Assembly (NCBI GenBank): GCA_964414585.1
Contig: CAYPXR010000093.1
Span: 10,570 to 74,569, forward strand
Length of the DNA: 64,000 bases
Source: DATEMU01 sp964414585
GTDB taxonomy: Bacteria; Planctomycetota; Phycisphaerae; UBA1845; UTPLA1
Direction of reading: 5' to 3'
Shown here piece after piece: positions 44,310-53,094 of this stretch. Under the pieces are notes generated by a model, which made no database searches, was not told where the DNA came from, and saw nothing but the letters and a program-made list of their open reading frames with translations. The position numbers and the translations under genes are program-made. Each line of letters begins with the position of its first letter. Position 1 is the first letter of the stretch.

Positions 44310-44425
44310 TTATTGTTGTCAGCGACACATTTCCAATTCGGGCGCTTGCCCACTTGATTCCGAGGATACAGGACGCTGGCAGTCGCCTACGGCAATGTGG
44401 TAGGATGGCCCCAGCAAAGTCGTGA
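44306..44425 (+). pseudogene. Remnant of DUF3368-type PIN toxin (N-terminus only)
   Basis: Overlaps the UPF0175 stop by 4 nt (TTG at 44306). The 39-codon frame starts IIVVSDTFPIRALAHL, the usual start of DUF3368 PIN nucleases (SDTSPxRALAHL), then continues with unrelated sequence to a stop. The remaining acidic active-site residues are missing. It is a truncated toxin gene. Confidence 0.7.
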
Positions 44426-44499
44426 ATGAGGCTTTTGCTTGCCGGGGACCAGCAGGAACCCGCGAAGTTGGTATTCTCGGTTTTGTGGGAGGCATAACA

Positions 44500-44775
44500 A
44501 TGAGGAGACTATTGGCCGGAGTGTTAATCAGCGTGGGGATGGCTGCCGGATGCCAGGACCGACTGGCCCCAAACGATGCGCTGAGGCGGGCTTGTCCGTA
44601 TGAGACTGAACAGAGCCTTTCAAGCATACTCTCCCTCGCCGAAACATACCGGATGTCGGGATGGACCAAACTGGATTACCTCCAAGGCGTGTTTTCTGAG
44701 TGTAAGAACACCGCCGACGAGCAATCATGTCAGGTGTGCGCGGTTGCGATCATCGACCAAGTATTCGGGAAGTAG
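44500..44775 (+). CDS. Small lipoprotein with four-cysteine C-terminal part
   Basis: 91 aa from ATG 44500 with GGGAGG upstream (the frame is open to 44422, unlike a signal). Signal MRRLLAGVLISVGMAAGC with lipobox AAGC (Cys18). The mature part has RACPYETEQSLSSILSLAET, then VFSECKNTADEQSCQVCAVA, with cysteines that could form disulfides or bind metal. No family recognised. Confidence 0.68.
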   Translation: MRRLLAGVLISVGMAAGCQDRLAPNDALRRACPYETEQSLSSILSLAETYRMSGWTKLDYLQGVFSECKNTADEQSCQVCAVAIIDQVFGK

Positions 44776-44832
44776 CCCGAGGTCCGGTCTCTTCCGTAGT
44801 CTGGTGAGTCCTCTAAGCATGATTATGTTGCG

Positions 44833-45465
44833 TCATTCGTATTGACGCAGGAGATGGCGACCGCTCGGGGTTACTGAGTAAAGAAGTGTTACCCCTTCCC
44901 ACGGGTCATCGTCAAAATCAATGGGTTGGCCGTCAACTTCCCCTTTGTGGACGGGGAAAGGCTCATCGGCCAGCCAAACATGGGCGCGCTTGCCATCGTG
45001 CCGTATAAACTCCAAATCTTCGGCGTCGATATCAGAAGGCCATGCGCCGGACTCTTTGACAACGTAACCCAGCGTCGTGAGATCGTGCATCGCTTGTACA
45101 GTTATTTCCACCAACCCGGAGGTAGCAGCGATGAGCAGGGGAAGCGGAACAGCGGGAGCCGGCATTAGCTGTGCTTCGGAACCAACAAAGTCCTCGATTG
45201 CCCCATCGTGCAGGTGGCTCAGGGCTTTTAGAATTTCGATGTCCGATGCCGTTGGTACAAAATCTGATGATATTCTTGACCAAAGGCGGTTGTTCCATAT
45301 CCAGTATGCGGGGTATGACAAGACCGCCATAACCCCCATAAAAAATAACGGGCTGGGCAATAGCTTTCCAGAAACTTGTAGAATGTTCGCAATAACGCCG
45401 GTGAGGCCGCAATACATAGCGATGACTCCTACAGTGGTTTTTAACTTTGGGTGTCTGGCGGCCAT
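44833..45465 (-). CDS. Hypothetical protein with two N-terminal membrane spans
   Basis: 210 aa. Spans TVGVIAMYCGLTGVIANIL and LFFMGVMAVLSYPAYWIW near residues 10-55, then a soluble part beginning DIEILKALSHLHDGAIEDFV that resembles a winged-helix-like regulatory domain, and a C-terminal VTLLYSVTPSGRHLLRQYE. I do not recognise the family. Lower GC and isolated orientation suggest an accessory gene. Confidence 0.6.
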   Translation of the reverse strand: MAARHPKLKTTVGVIAMYCGLTGVIANILQVSGKLLPSPLFFMGVMAVLSYPAYWIWNNRLWSRISSDFVPTASDIEILKALSHLHDGAIEDFVGSEAQLMPAPAVPLPLLIAATSGLVEITVQAMHDLTTLGYVVKESGAWPSDIDAEDLEFIRHDGKRAHVWLADEPFPVHKGEVDGQPIDFDDDPWEGVTLLYSVTPSGRHLLRQYE

Positions 45466-45599
45466 TCCTGCATAATACCGGATGGCTGTTAGGGACGCTT
45501 GAAATTAGGACAGTATCGAAATGGCCGTCCCCCGTAGAGGACCGCCATTCGTTACGCTATAGTGGCTCCATGATTGAGCCTTTCAGGCGGGATTGAGAT

Positions 45600-46271
45600 A
45601 TGGGTAAATTTACTGGCACGGCGCTCGTCATTTTATTGACCTTCGGCTGTTCATCGCGAGACCAGATGAACATGTTCATGCGGCAGGTCGATGCCGCGCC
45701 TCCTGAAAAGCGCCCGCCGAATTGGGAACACACCAAAAAATTAATGCAACGGACCGCCCCGGCCGTCGGGCAAGCGGCCCCGGACTTCAGCCTGGCCGCC
45801 GTTGATGGAAAATCATCGCTGACGATGAGCCGGCACCACGGCGATCGGCCGCTCGTGCTCATCTTCGGCAGCTTCACCTGACCGCCTTTTCGGCGCCAGT
45901 CTGGCGCCCTCGAGCAGATGTACCAGACCTATCGCGACAAAGCGGCCTTTCTCTTCGTGTACGTCCGCGAGGCCCATCCCAGCGACGAGTGGCAGATGGG
46001 CAGCAACGTGAAGGAGGGCGTCGTCTTCGCACAGCCGAAGACCGCCGAGGCCCGCCGCGATGTGGCTCGGCAATGTTGCACGAAGCTCTCGTTGACGATG
46101 CCGAGCGTCGTCGATGGCATCGACAATCATGTGGACGATCTTTACGCCGCCTGGCCCGAGCGAATCTTCATCGTCGGCAAGGACGGCCGCATCGCCTACG
46201 CCGGCGAGCAGGGACCCTTCGGTTTCGCGCCAAAGGAGGCGGAGGCCTGGTTAAAAAAGAATACGCGTTGA
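45600..46271 (+). CDS. Iodothyronine deiodinase-like selenoprotein (Sec encoded by in-frame TGA at 45879-45881)
   Basis: 223-aa reading frame, interrupted only by one TGA at codon 94. N-terminal lipoprotein signal with lipobox LTFGC (Cys17), then a thioredoxin-fold start (AVGQAAPDFSLAAVDGK) and the deiodinase active-site segment IFGSFTU-PPF, where U is the TGA. Downstream in the same frame are FVYVREAHPSDEW, MPSVVDGIDNHVDDLYAAWP and ERIFIVGKDGRIAY, then GEQGPFGFAPKEAEAWL. These closely match the order of motifs in animal deiodinases (EEAHASDGW, LYAALPERLYII). A hairpin 11 nt after the TGA fits a bacterial SECIS. Any reductive activity, and the substrate, are inferred. A naive gene call would split it. 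Confidence 0.9.
45892..45908 (+). promoter_or_regulatory. Candidate bacterial SECIS hairpin
   Basis: Arms GGCGCCA (45892-45898) and TGGCGCC (45902-45908), perfectly complementary, with loop GTC. The apical loop begins 17 nt after the TGA and starts with G, within the window known for bacterial SECIS elements (loop roughly 16-37 nt after UGA, G near the start). It lies inside the coding sequence, as in bacteria. Confidence 0.85.
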
Positions 46272-46284
46272 TCGGAGGTGTGCT

Positions 46285-46643
46285 ATGCGACTCCACATTC
46301 CCGCGTACATCGTGTTGACGATCGCGGCGGCCTCGGCATGGGGCCAGTCCTTCAACCTTGCTGTCGGGCCACCCGCAAACCAGCCCTCGTCGAGCAAAGG
46401 CGCTGATGCCAGGCCAACCGGCCGTCAAGAGCTGCGCGAGCAGCGATGAAGAGCCTGGCCACCCGCATTACATCATCGGCGGGGCTTGGCCCGGCCATCG
46501 GCCCTTTCGTGAACGCCCTGGTCAATGCCCCGGCCTACTACACGTCGGAACCGACGTGCCGCATCGATAATGCCGCCATCAACGGCGACATTCAAATCAC
46601 CAACGCCGATGTCCCCGGCTTCATTGCCTTGCTCGGGCTTTAG
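46285..46643 (+). pseudogene. Broken secreted protein with dockerin-like C-terminal fragment
   Basis: Ribosome binding site GGAGGT and ATG 46285 open a signal peptide (IPAYIVLTIAAASAWGQS, 54 codons) that ends at 46449. A second frame from ATG 46446 (65 codons) ends DNAAINGDIQITNADVPGFI, the pattern of a planctomycete dockerin-type EF-hand (INGDGQITNADVPGFIxLL). The two halves together suggest a frameshifted or deleted secreted dockerin protein. It lies 13 bp after the selenoprotein stop. Confidence 0.6.
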
Positions 46644-46783
46644 CCTCCGGCCATTTTCCACAATGCGCAGCCCTATTATCATGATTTCACCACGCGGTCT
46701 GGAATCCGCCGGAAATCCAATATGGGCGGATTTGAATCGATGCCGGTTAGACCTGTCAGATGAAGAAGGATAGAATAATTGTT

Positions 46784-47005
46784 ATGACGCGACTTGAATC
46801 CATCTACCACGACGCCTTGGCGCTTCCTAAATCGGAGCGTGAGGAGCTCGTGCGCTTGCTTCTCTCGCAACTGCCGGCCACAGAGAACGATGACGCCGGA
46901 GTTAGTGATCGGGGTCTCGCGGCGTGGACGGAATCATCGCAAGGTGAGGATTGGACGGAGTTTTATCCGGCAGAACTCGTTAACGGCCGAAAGGGCAAGC
47001 CGTGA
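46784..47005 (+). CDS. Small antitoxin (addiction module) of MazE/ParD-like type
   Basis: 73 aa from ATG 46784 (frame open to 46760). MTRLESIYHDALALPKSERE, ELVRLLLSQLPATE resembles the short helical antitoxins of the 'addiction module component' type (LxxLPxxERxELxxxLLxSL). It overlaps the downstream toxin gene by 4 nt (GTGA), showing coupling. Confidence 0.78.
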   Translation: MTRLESIYHDALALPKSEREELVRLLLSQLPATENDDAGVSDRGLAAWTESSQGEDWTEFYPAELVNGRKGKP

Positions 47006-47319
47006 CGCGCGGCGAAGTCTGGTGGGCGGAATTGGCGGGTGCGGCGGGATTTCGTCCTGTTGTCGTCATTTCGCGCGGGGAAAACCTCGACCGACGAAAG
47101 AACATCACGATCGCGGAGATTACCCGCGTGGTAAGATCATTGCCGAGCGAGGTGCCGCTTTCGATGGCCGAGGGCATGCCCGCCGATTGCGTCATTAACA
47201 CAGATAACATACACACCATCCCCCGAGAGCGATTCCGGCAATACATTTTAGGTTTATCTACTGAACAAGTATTTTCGCTTGAGCGTGCCCTACGCCATTC
47301 GCTGGGTTTGGAATGGTGA
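47002..47319 (+). CDS. MazF/PemK-type toxin (endoribonuclease)
   Basis: 105 aa from the GTG at 47002. TRGEVWWAELAGAAGFRPVV with VVVISRGENLDRRKNITIAE, INTDNIHTIPRERFRQYI and the C-terminal LSTEQVFSLERALRHSLGL are characteristic of the PemK/MazF SH3-like fold. It cleaves mRNA; the upstream gene is the antitoxin. Confidence 0.9.
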   Translation: MTRGEVWWAELAGAAGFRPVVVISRGENLDRRKNITIAEITRVVRSLPSEVPLSMAEGMPADCVINTDNIHTIPRERFRQYILGLSTEQVFSLERALRHSLGLEW

Positions 47320-47344
47320 TGGCGCCGAGGCCACGGACTGACGG

Positions 47345-48172
47345 TTAGAGGCCGGGAGGTTCCGGTGGAATCAGACGACTTCCATCGGGCTGAACGTAAT
47401 AAAGGAATCCCATGAACCTTCCACCGCCCGGACGCGATTTGCTCGAATCAGGCTCTTCAAGATAAATCCGCGCGAAGTGTTGACCGTCTCGACATCGAAC
47501 GAACAAAATTCGTCTCGTCGACCCCAGCCGAACCTCTTTGACGTACCCCTCGGCCGGTGCCTCGAGCATTTGTAAGAACTCCGCATAAGGGCTCGAAGTG
47601 GTTTTTGGGATAAAAGGAAAAAGCCCGCCGTTGCCGCAGGCCACGACGATTACGGCGTGATGATCCGATTCATCAGGACGAATCACGATATCGGCCTTGT
47701 CCGGAGTAACCTTTTTGCCGTTCAGGAGGTCAAAGCCTTTTTCTGCGGCTTTTCCATCGTGAACAAGAACGCCGACCTTCATCTTTAGCACGCCTTTGGG
47801 AACGCGTGTCAGTTTGATGATCCCGGGGCCGCCGTATTTCGAGTCATCGTTTGGAAAATAACCCGGCATGCGTGCCTGAACGCGACTAAACAAACCGAAG
47901 AGCCAGAAAAAACAATACCGTCCTTCCGCATCGGTGCGAGCATCGTGTTCAACATCGTATGTGCCGTAGAACGGGTAGTAGTAGGTCGTATATAGACAAA
48001 CAGTCGCCTCCGAGATGGGTCGTGATGTATCGACGGAAATTATTGTGCCTACTTTTGCGCACCCCGAAATCAAAGTGATCAGCGAATAGGCAGACAACAT
48101 GGCGAAAGCAAGAGACCGTTCGGAGGCCGGATCGGTCCGATTCGAGATCCTACTGGCCGAAAATTGATTCAT
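47345..48172 (-). CDS. Lipoprotein with carboxypeptidase-regulatory-like domain
   Basis: 275 aa from ATG 48172; the frame is open to 48259, but the TATAAT (complement of 48195-48200) with TTGTCA further out (complement of 48220-48225) suggests transcription starts just before 48172. Signal LAFAMLSAYSLITLISGC with lipobox LISGC. A beta-sandwich segment (VDTSRPISEATVCLYTTYYY, HDARTDAEGRYCFFWLFGLF) resembles the CarboxypepD regulatory-like fold. The remainder is a hypothetical domain. Divergent from glnS. Confidence 0.6.
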   Translation of the reverse strand: MNQFSASRISNRTDPASERSLAFAMLSAYSLITLISGCAKVGTIISVDTSRPISEATVCLYTTYYYPFYGTYDVEHDARTDAEGRYCFFWLFGLFSRVQARMPGYFPNDDSKYGGPGIIKLTRVPKGVLKMKVGVLVHDGKAAEKGFDLLNGKKVTPDKADIVIRPDESDHHAVIVVACGNGGLFPFIPKTTSSPYAEFLQMLEAPAEGYVKEVRLGSTRRILFVRCRDGQHFARIYLEEPDSSKSRPGGGRFMGFLYYVQPDGSRLIPPEPPGL

Positions 48173-48247
48173 CGTGGCTTTGTCCGATTCTCCCATTATA
48201 ATCCAAATCCCCAATAGCATGACAACGGTGGCAGGGAATCGACCGAT

Positions 48248-49978
48248 ATGAACGACCAAGATACAAAGCCTTCAACGCACTTCATCCAGGAAATCATCGA
48301 CGCCGACCGTCAGGCGGGGAAGTGGGGCGGCCGCGTCCACACGCGCTTTCCCCCGGAGCCCAATGGCTACCTGCACATCGGACATGCCAAGAGCATCAAT
48401 CTGAACTTCGGGCTCGCCCAGGAGTTCGGCGGAAAGTTCAACCTCCGCTTCGACGACACCAACCCGGAGAAGGAAGAGCACGAGTACGTGCAGTCGATAA
48501 TCGAGGATGCCCGCTGGCTGGGGGCGGATTGGGGCGACCGGCTGCTCTATGCCAGCGACTACTTCCAACAGATGTACGACTGGGCTGTCGAGCTGATCAA
48601 GAAGGGCAAGGCCTACGTTTGCGACCTGACCGGCGATCAGGCGCGTGAATATCGCGGCGCGCTGACCAGGCCGGGCAAGAACAGCCCCTTCCGCGATCGG
48701 TCTGTCGAGGAGAATCTCGATCTTTTCGACCGCATGCGCAAGGGCGAGTTTCCCGATGGCTCGCGGACGCTCCGGGCCAAGATCGACATGGCCAGCGCCA
48801 ATTTCAATCTGCGCGATCCGATCATGTACCGCATCGTCCACGCCGAGCACCATCGCCAGGGCAATAAGTGGTGCATCTACCCGATGTACGACTGGGCCCA
48901 CGGCAACGAGGATGCGATCGAGGGACTTACGCATTCTATTTGCACGCTGGAGTTCGAGAACCATCGACCGCTGTACGACTGGTTCATCGACGCGATCAAC
49001 GAAGGGCGGACCGACGATGGCAGCGGCCCGTGGGGCAAGAAGATTCCACATTCGCAGCAAATCGAATTCGCGCGACTGGCGTTGACGTATACGCTGATGA
49101 GCAAGCGAAAGTTGCTGGAACTCGTCAAAGGCAACCATGTCCGCGGCTGGGATGACCCGCGGCTGCCGACGATCTGCGGCCTGCGTCGGCGCGGTTATAC
49201 GCCGGAGGCCATACGGGCGTTTTGCGTCGATATCGGCGTGGCGAAGTTCAACAGCATGATCGACATGGTTCGTCTGGAAAACGCCGTCCGCAACGATTTG
49301 AACAAGACCGCTCCGCGCGTCATGGGCGTCCTCCGCCCGCTTAAGCTCGTCATTGAGAATTACGACGAAGGCAAGACGGACGAGCTTGATGCCGTGAATA
49401 ATCCCGAGGACGCGTCCGCCGGGACGCGCAAGGTTCCGTTCTCCCGCGTGCTTTACGTCGAGCGCGACGATTTTCGCGAAGAGCCGCCCAAGGGCTTCTT
49501 CCGACTCTTCCCCGGCAACGAGGTGCGGCTGCGCTACGCCTACTACGTCAAATGCACCGGCGTCGTGAAGGACCCGGCGACCGGCGAGGTAACGGAGATT
49601 CGCTGCACGTACGACCCGGCGACGCGCGGCGGCGATTCGCCCGATCATCGCAAGGTCAAATCGACGCTGCACTGGGTCTCGGCGGCGCACGCGATCGACG
49701 CGGAGGTACGGCTCTACGATCACCTTTTCAGCACGCCTGACCCGAGCGACGTGCCCGAGGGCGTCGATTACAAAACTAACTTGAATCCCAACTCGCTGGA
49801 GACGCTGACGGGCTGCAAGCTAGAGCCGAGCATCGCATCGGCCCAGCCCGGCCATCGCTGCCAGTTCGAGCGCCACGGCTACTTCTGTGTCGACCCTGAT
49901 TCCAAACCCGGCGCGCTCGTCTTCAATCGCACGGTGTCGCTGAAGGACACGTGGGCGAAGATGGAAAAGAAGAAGTGA
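48248..49978 (+). CDS. glnS: Glutaminyl-tRNA synthetase
   Basis: 576 aa, class Ib enzyme. HIGH at 43-46 (YLHIGHAKSINLNFGLAQEF), GlnRS-typical FDDTNPEKEEHEYVQSI, and LMSKRKL (KMSKS-type) near 283, with GWDDPRLPTICGLRRRGYTP just after. The C-terminal beta-barrel anticodon-binding domain ends at FCVDPDSKPGALVFNRTVSL. With gltX in the window, direct Gln-tRNA synthesis is indicated. Confidence 0.96.
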   Translation: MNDQDTKPSTHFIQEIIDADRQAGKWGGRVHTRFPPEPNGYLHIGHAKSINLNFGLAQEFGGKFNLRFDDTNPEKEEHEYVQSIIEDARWLGADWGDRLLYASDYFQQMYDWAVELIKKGKAYVCDLTGDQAREYRGALTRPGKNSPFRDRSVEENLDLFDRMRKGEFPDGSRTLRAKIDMASANFNLRDPIMYRIVHAEHHRQGNKWCIYPMYDWAHGNEDAIEGLTHSICTLEFENHRPLYDWFIDAINEGRTDDGSGPWGKKIPHSQQIEFARLALTYTLMSKRKLLELVKGNHVRGWDDPRLPTICGLRRRGYTPEAIRAFCVDIGVAKFNSMIDMVRLENAVRNDLNKTAPRVMGVLRPLKLVIENYDEGKTDELDAVNNPEDASAGTRKVPFSRVLYVERDDFREEPPKGFFRLFPGNEVRLRYAYYVKCTGVVKDPATGEVTEIRCTYDPATRGGDSPDHRKVKSTLHWVSAAHAIDAEVRLYDHLFSTPDPSDVPEGVDYKTNLNPNSLETLTGCKLEPSIASAQPGHRCQFERHGYFCVDPDSKPGALVFNRTVSLKDTWAKMEKKK

Positions 49979-50095
49979 TTCTTGGGATTTGAGGGCGATG
50001 CAACCAACATGCGTCTAATCTGGGATGCCCGCCCCCATTTTAGGTTTCGGTCCCCATCGTAGCCCTGCCCATTCGCACTGACCCGCCCCGCGCGT

Positions 50096-50101
50096 TATAA
50101 T
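50096..50101 (+). promoter_or_regulatory. -10 box (TATAAT) for the M16 protease gene
   Basis: TATAAT 36 bp before the ATG at 50137; a weak -35 (TTCGCA at 50072-50077) lies 18 bp upstream. GGAGGAAAG at 50125-50133 serves as the ribosome binding site. Confidence 0.5.
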
Positions 50102-50136
50102 ATCTCCCCGCAATTAACCCATTGGAGGAAAGACCC

Positions 50137-52977
50137 ATGAATTCGATTAACCGTCTATTGGTCGTCGCCCTTCTTGCCACGGCGTTCCTGGCGCCTCGAT
50201 CCATCGCCTCGGACGCCCCGGCGCCCAAGAAGATCACCACCGTCGAAGGCATCACCGAGTACCAACTCGGCAACGGCCTCAAGGTGCTGCTCTTCCCCGA
50301 TCCGTCCAAGCCGACCGTGACCGTCAACGTCACCTATTTCGTCGGTTCGCGACACGAAGGCTACGGCGAGACCGGCATGGCCCACCTCCTGGAACATATG
50401 GTCTTCAAGGGCACGCCCAACCATCCGACGGTCTGGAAAGACCTCCAGGACCACGGCGCGAACTTCAACGGCACGACCTCATTCGATCGTACGAATTATT
50501 TCGAGACGATGCCGGCGACGGCGGAGAATCTCGAGTTCGGCCTGTCGCTGGAATCCGACCGCATGGTCAACAGCAACATCGCCAAGAAAGACCTGGACTC
50601 GGAGTTCAGCGTCGTCCGCAACGAATTCGAGATGGGCGAAAACAATCCCCTGGCCGTCCTCGAAGAGCGAATCTGGTCGACCGCCTTCCTCTGGCACAAC
50701 TACGGCAAGAGCACGATCGGCTCGCGCGAGGACATCGAGCGGGTACCGATTAACCGTCTGAAGGCGTTTTACCAGAAGTACTATCAACCCGATAACGCGA
50801 TGCTCGTGGTCGCCGGTCAGTTCGATGCCGACAAAACGCTCGCGCGGATCAACGAACTTTTCGGCAGCATCCCACGGCCGACGCGTGTCCTCGATGCGAC
50901 CTATACAGTCGAGCCGCCGCAGGACGGCGAGCGAGAGGTGACGCTGCGCCGCGTGGGCGATATCCAGGCGATCGGCGTGGCCTATCACATCTGCGCCGGC
51001 TCGCACGAGGACATGCCCGCGTTGGAAGTCCTGGCCGACATCATGGACGCGACCCAGACGGGCCGACTTTACAAGGCCCTCGTCGAGACGCAGATGGCCA
51101 CGCGGGTCAGCGCCTCGGCCGAAGACCTCTTCGATCCCGGTCTGATGACCTTCGACGCCGAAGTAGAGGCGAAAAAGCCCCTCGAGCCGGTCCGCAAGAC
51201 GCTCCTGGAGACCATCGACGGCATGGCGTCGAGCGACATCAGCAAGGAGGAAGTCGAACGGGCCAAGAACTCGTTTCTCAAGCGCTTCGAGACGCTCATG
51301 GGCGACAGCGGCCGCGTCGGCGTGGTTATTTCCAACTGGGCGGCGCAAGGCGACTGGCGCTTGATGTTCCTGCACCGCGATCGGATGAAGAAGGTGACGC
51401 CGGAAGACGTGAAGCGCGTCGCCGAATTGTACCTGAAGCCGAGCAATCGCACCGTCGGTGTGTTCGTCCCGACGAAAGACCCGGAGCGGACGAAAGTTCC
51501 CCCGACGCCGGATATCCCGGCGCTGGTCGAAAATTACAAAGGCCAGACGGCCGTCGCCGTCGGCGAAGCGATCGAAGCCGACCCCATGGCCATCGAGGCC
51601 CGCACCCTGCGAGGCGAACTGGCCACCGGCATCAAGACGGCCCTGCTCCCGAAGAAGACCCGCGGCGGCCGCGTCTATGTGGACCTGACGCTCCGCTACG
51701 GCAGCGAGTCAACCCTCAAGGGTCGCACGGACGCCGCCGAGTTTCTCGCCCCCATGCTGGAACGCGGAACGGCCAAACACACCCGCCGGGAAATTGAAGA
51801 CGAGTTCGACAAGCTCAAGGCCAATGTCAACATCGGCGCCGGCGGCGGCGGCATGGGTCGGCGCGGTCGGATGTTCGGCGGCGGCGGCGGGTCGTTGGGC
51901 GCCCTCTCGGTGTCCATCGAAGCCCCAAAGGAAAACCTTCCCAAGGTCATCGCCCTCGTCGGCGAGATGCTCCGCGAGCCGGCCTTCCCGCAAAAGGAAT
52001 TCGACAAGCTCAAGAAGCAGCGCGTCAGCGGCATCGAACAGCGCCGCTCCGAACCGGCCATGCAGGCGATGAATGCGCTACGGCGCAAGACGTCGCCCTA
52101 TTCTTCCGACGACGTCCGCTATGTCCCTTCGATCGACGAGGACCTGGAGCGCACCAAGGCGGTGAAGCTCGACGAAGTCAAGAAGGTCTACACCGACCTG
52201 GTCGGGGCGAACTTCGGTGAACTGGCCGCCGTCGGCGACTTCGACCCCGCAGACCTCACGAAGCAGTTCGAGAAGATTCTGGGCGACTGGAAGAGTCCGA
52301 AGCCCTACGAACGTGTGGCGATGACCTTTCACGAGATTTCCCCCGAGGACATCATTTTGAAGACCCCCGACAAGGCCATGGCCCTCATCCTGATGGGCAC
52401 CACCCTCAATCTGCGCGACGACGACGCCGATTACCCTGCCGCCCAGATGGGCAACATGATCCTCGGCCTCGGCGGAAACTCCCGGCTCATCAACCGCCTG
52501 CGGCAAAAAGAGGGCTTTTCCTACTCGGTCGCCTCAATGCTCAGCGCCCCGTCGGAAGACCGCGCGGGCAGTCTGACGGTCTTCGCCAACTGCGCCCCCG
52601 ACAACGCCGCCAAGTGCGCGACCGCCGCCCAGGAGGAGATTGCCAAGTTCCTCAAGGACGGCGTGACACAAAAGGAACTCGACGACGCGAAGAAGGGCTA
52701 CGCGCAGCAGGTCCAGGTCCAGCTTTCCCAGGACGGGGCCCTCGCCGGCATCCTCGCCCGCCAGGCCAACGTCGGACGGACGATGAAATTCACCAAAGAG
52801 CAGATGGACAAGATTGAAAAGCTCACGGTGGACGACATCAACTCGACCGCCCGCAAACATTTGAGCGCGGACAAATTCGTCAACATCCAGGCCGGCGATT
52901 TGAAGAGCCCGTCGCCCAAGGAGCCGACCAAAGTCCCGGGCAAGACCGAGGGTCAGGAACCCGCCGAACGAAGCTGA
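50137..52977 (+). CDS. M16-family zinc metalloprotease (two-domain, secreted)
   Basis: 946 aa from ATG 50137 (GGAGG site; the TTG at 50122 is a false extension). Signal peptide to about residue 25. The first M16 domain carries the inverted zinc motif HLLEH (83-87), with the downstream Glu in SEFSVVRNEFEMGENN. A second, inactive-looking M16 half (TDAAEFLAPMLERGTAKHTR and on) follows after about residue 470. A Gly-rich low-complexity stretch (GGGGMGRRGRMFGGGGG) occupies about 567-590. A periplasmic peptidase of the pitrilysin/PqqL type is likely. Confidence 0.92.
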   Translation: MNSINRLLVVALLATAFLAPRSIASDAPAPKKITTVEGITEYQLGNGLKVLLFPDPSKPTVTVNVTYFVGSRHEGYGETGMAHLLEHMVFKGTPNHPTVWKDLQDHGANFNGTTSFDRTNYFETMPATAENLEFGLSLESDRMVNSNIAKKDLDSEFSVVRNEFEMGENNPLAVLEERIWSTAFLWHNYGKSTIGSREDIERVPINRLKAFYQKYYQPDNAMLVVAGQFDADKTLARINELFGSIPRPTRVLDATYTVEPPQDGEREVTLRRVGDIQAIGVAYHICAGSHEDMPALEVLADIMDATQTGRLYKALVETQMATRVSASAEDLFDPGLMTFDAEVEAKKPLEPVRKTLLETIDGMASSDISKEEVERAKNSFLKRFETLMGDSGRVGVVISNWAAQGDWRLMFLHRDRMKKVTPEDVKRVAELYLKPSNRTVGVFVPTKDPERTKVPPTPDIPALVENYKGQTAVAVGEAIEADPMAIEARTLRGELATGIKTALLPKKTRGGRVYVDLTLRYGSESTLKGRTDAAEFLAPMLERGTAKHTRREIEDEFDKLKANVNIGAGGGGMGRRGRMFGGGGGSLGALSVSIEAPKENLPKVIALVGEMLREPAFPQKEFDKLKKQRVSGIEQRRSEPAMQAMNALRRKTSPYSSDDVRYVPSIDEDLERTKAVKLDEVKKVYTDLVGANFGELAAVGDFDPADLTKQFEKILGDWKSPKPYERVAMTFHEISPEDIILKTPDKAMALILMGTTLNLRDDDADYPAAQMGNMILGLGGNSRLINRLRQKEGFSYSVASMLSAPSEDRAGSLTVFANCAPDNAAKCATAAQEEIAKFLKDGVTQKELDDAKKGYAQQVQVQLSQDGALAGILARQANVGRTMKFTKEQMDKIEKLTVDDINSTARKHLSADKFVNIQAGDLKSPSPKEPTKVPGKTEGQEPAERS

Positions 52978-53019
52978 GCCGATCGGTCTGCGTCGATGGA
53001 CGAGATAGCGTTGCCCTCC

Positions 53020-53043
53020 GAGCCGCGCGGCGCAAGCCCGCGG
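53020..53043. repeat. 24-nt repeat, copy 1
   Basis: GAGCCGCGCGGCGCAAGCCC plus GCGG; differs from 63237-63260 at one base. It contains a GCCGCGCGGC palindrome. Both copies lie just after stop codons of unrelated genes (M16 protease, dnaK). Confidence 0.75.
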
Positions 53044-53094
53044 CCGACCGCGAGCGACACTTGTCTTTTTGCGCGCTGCCTTGGCCGCTGACCA

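Noticed and set aside
45918..46271. Separate gene starting at ATG 45918
   Set aside because: Same frame as the upstream lipoprotein, no ribosome binding site, and it starts within a conserved deiodinase-type domain; it is the rest of the selenoprotein.
48272..49723. 483-codon minus-strand frame
   Set aside because: Antisense shadow of glnS.
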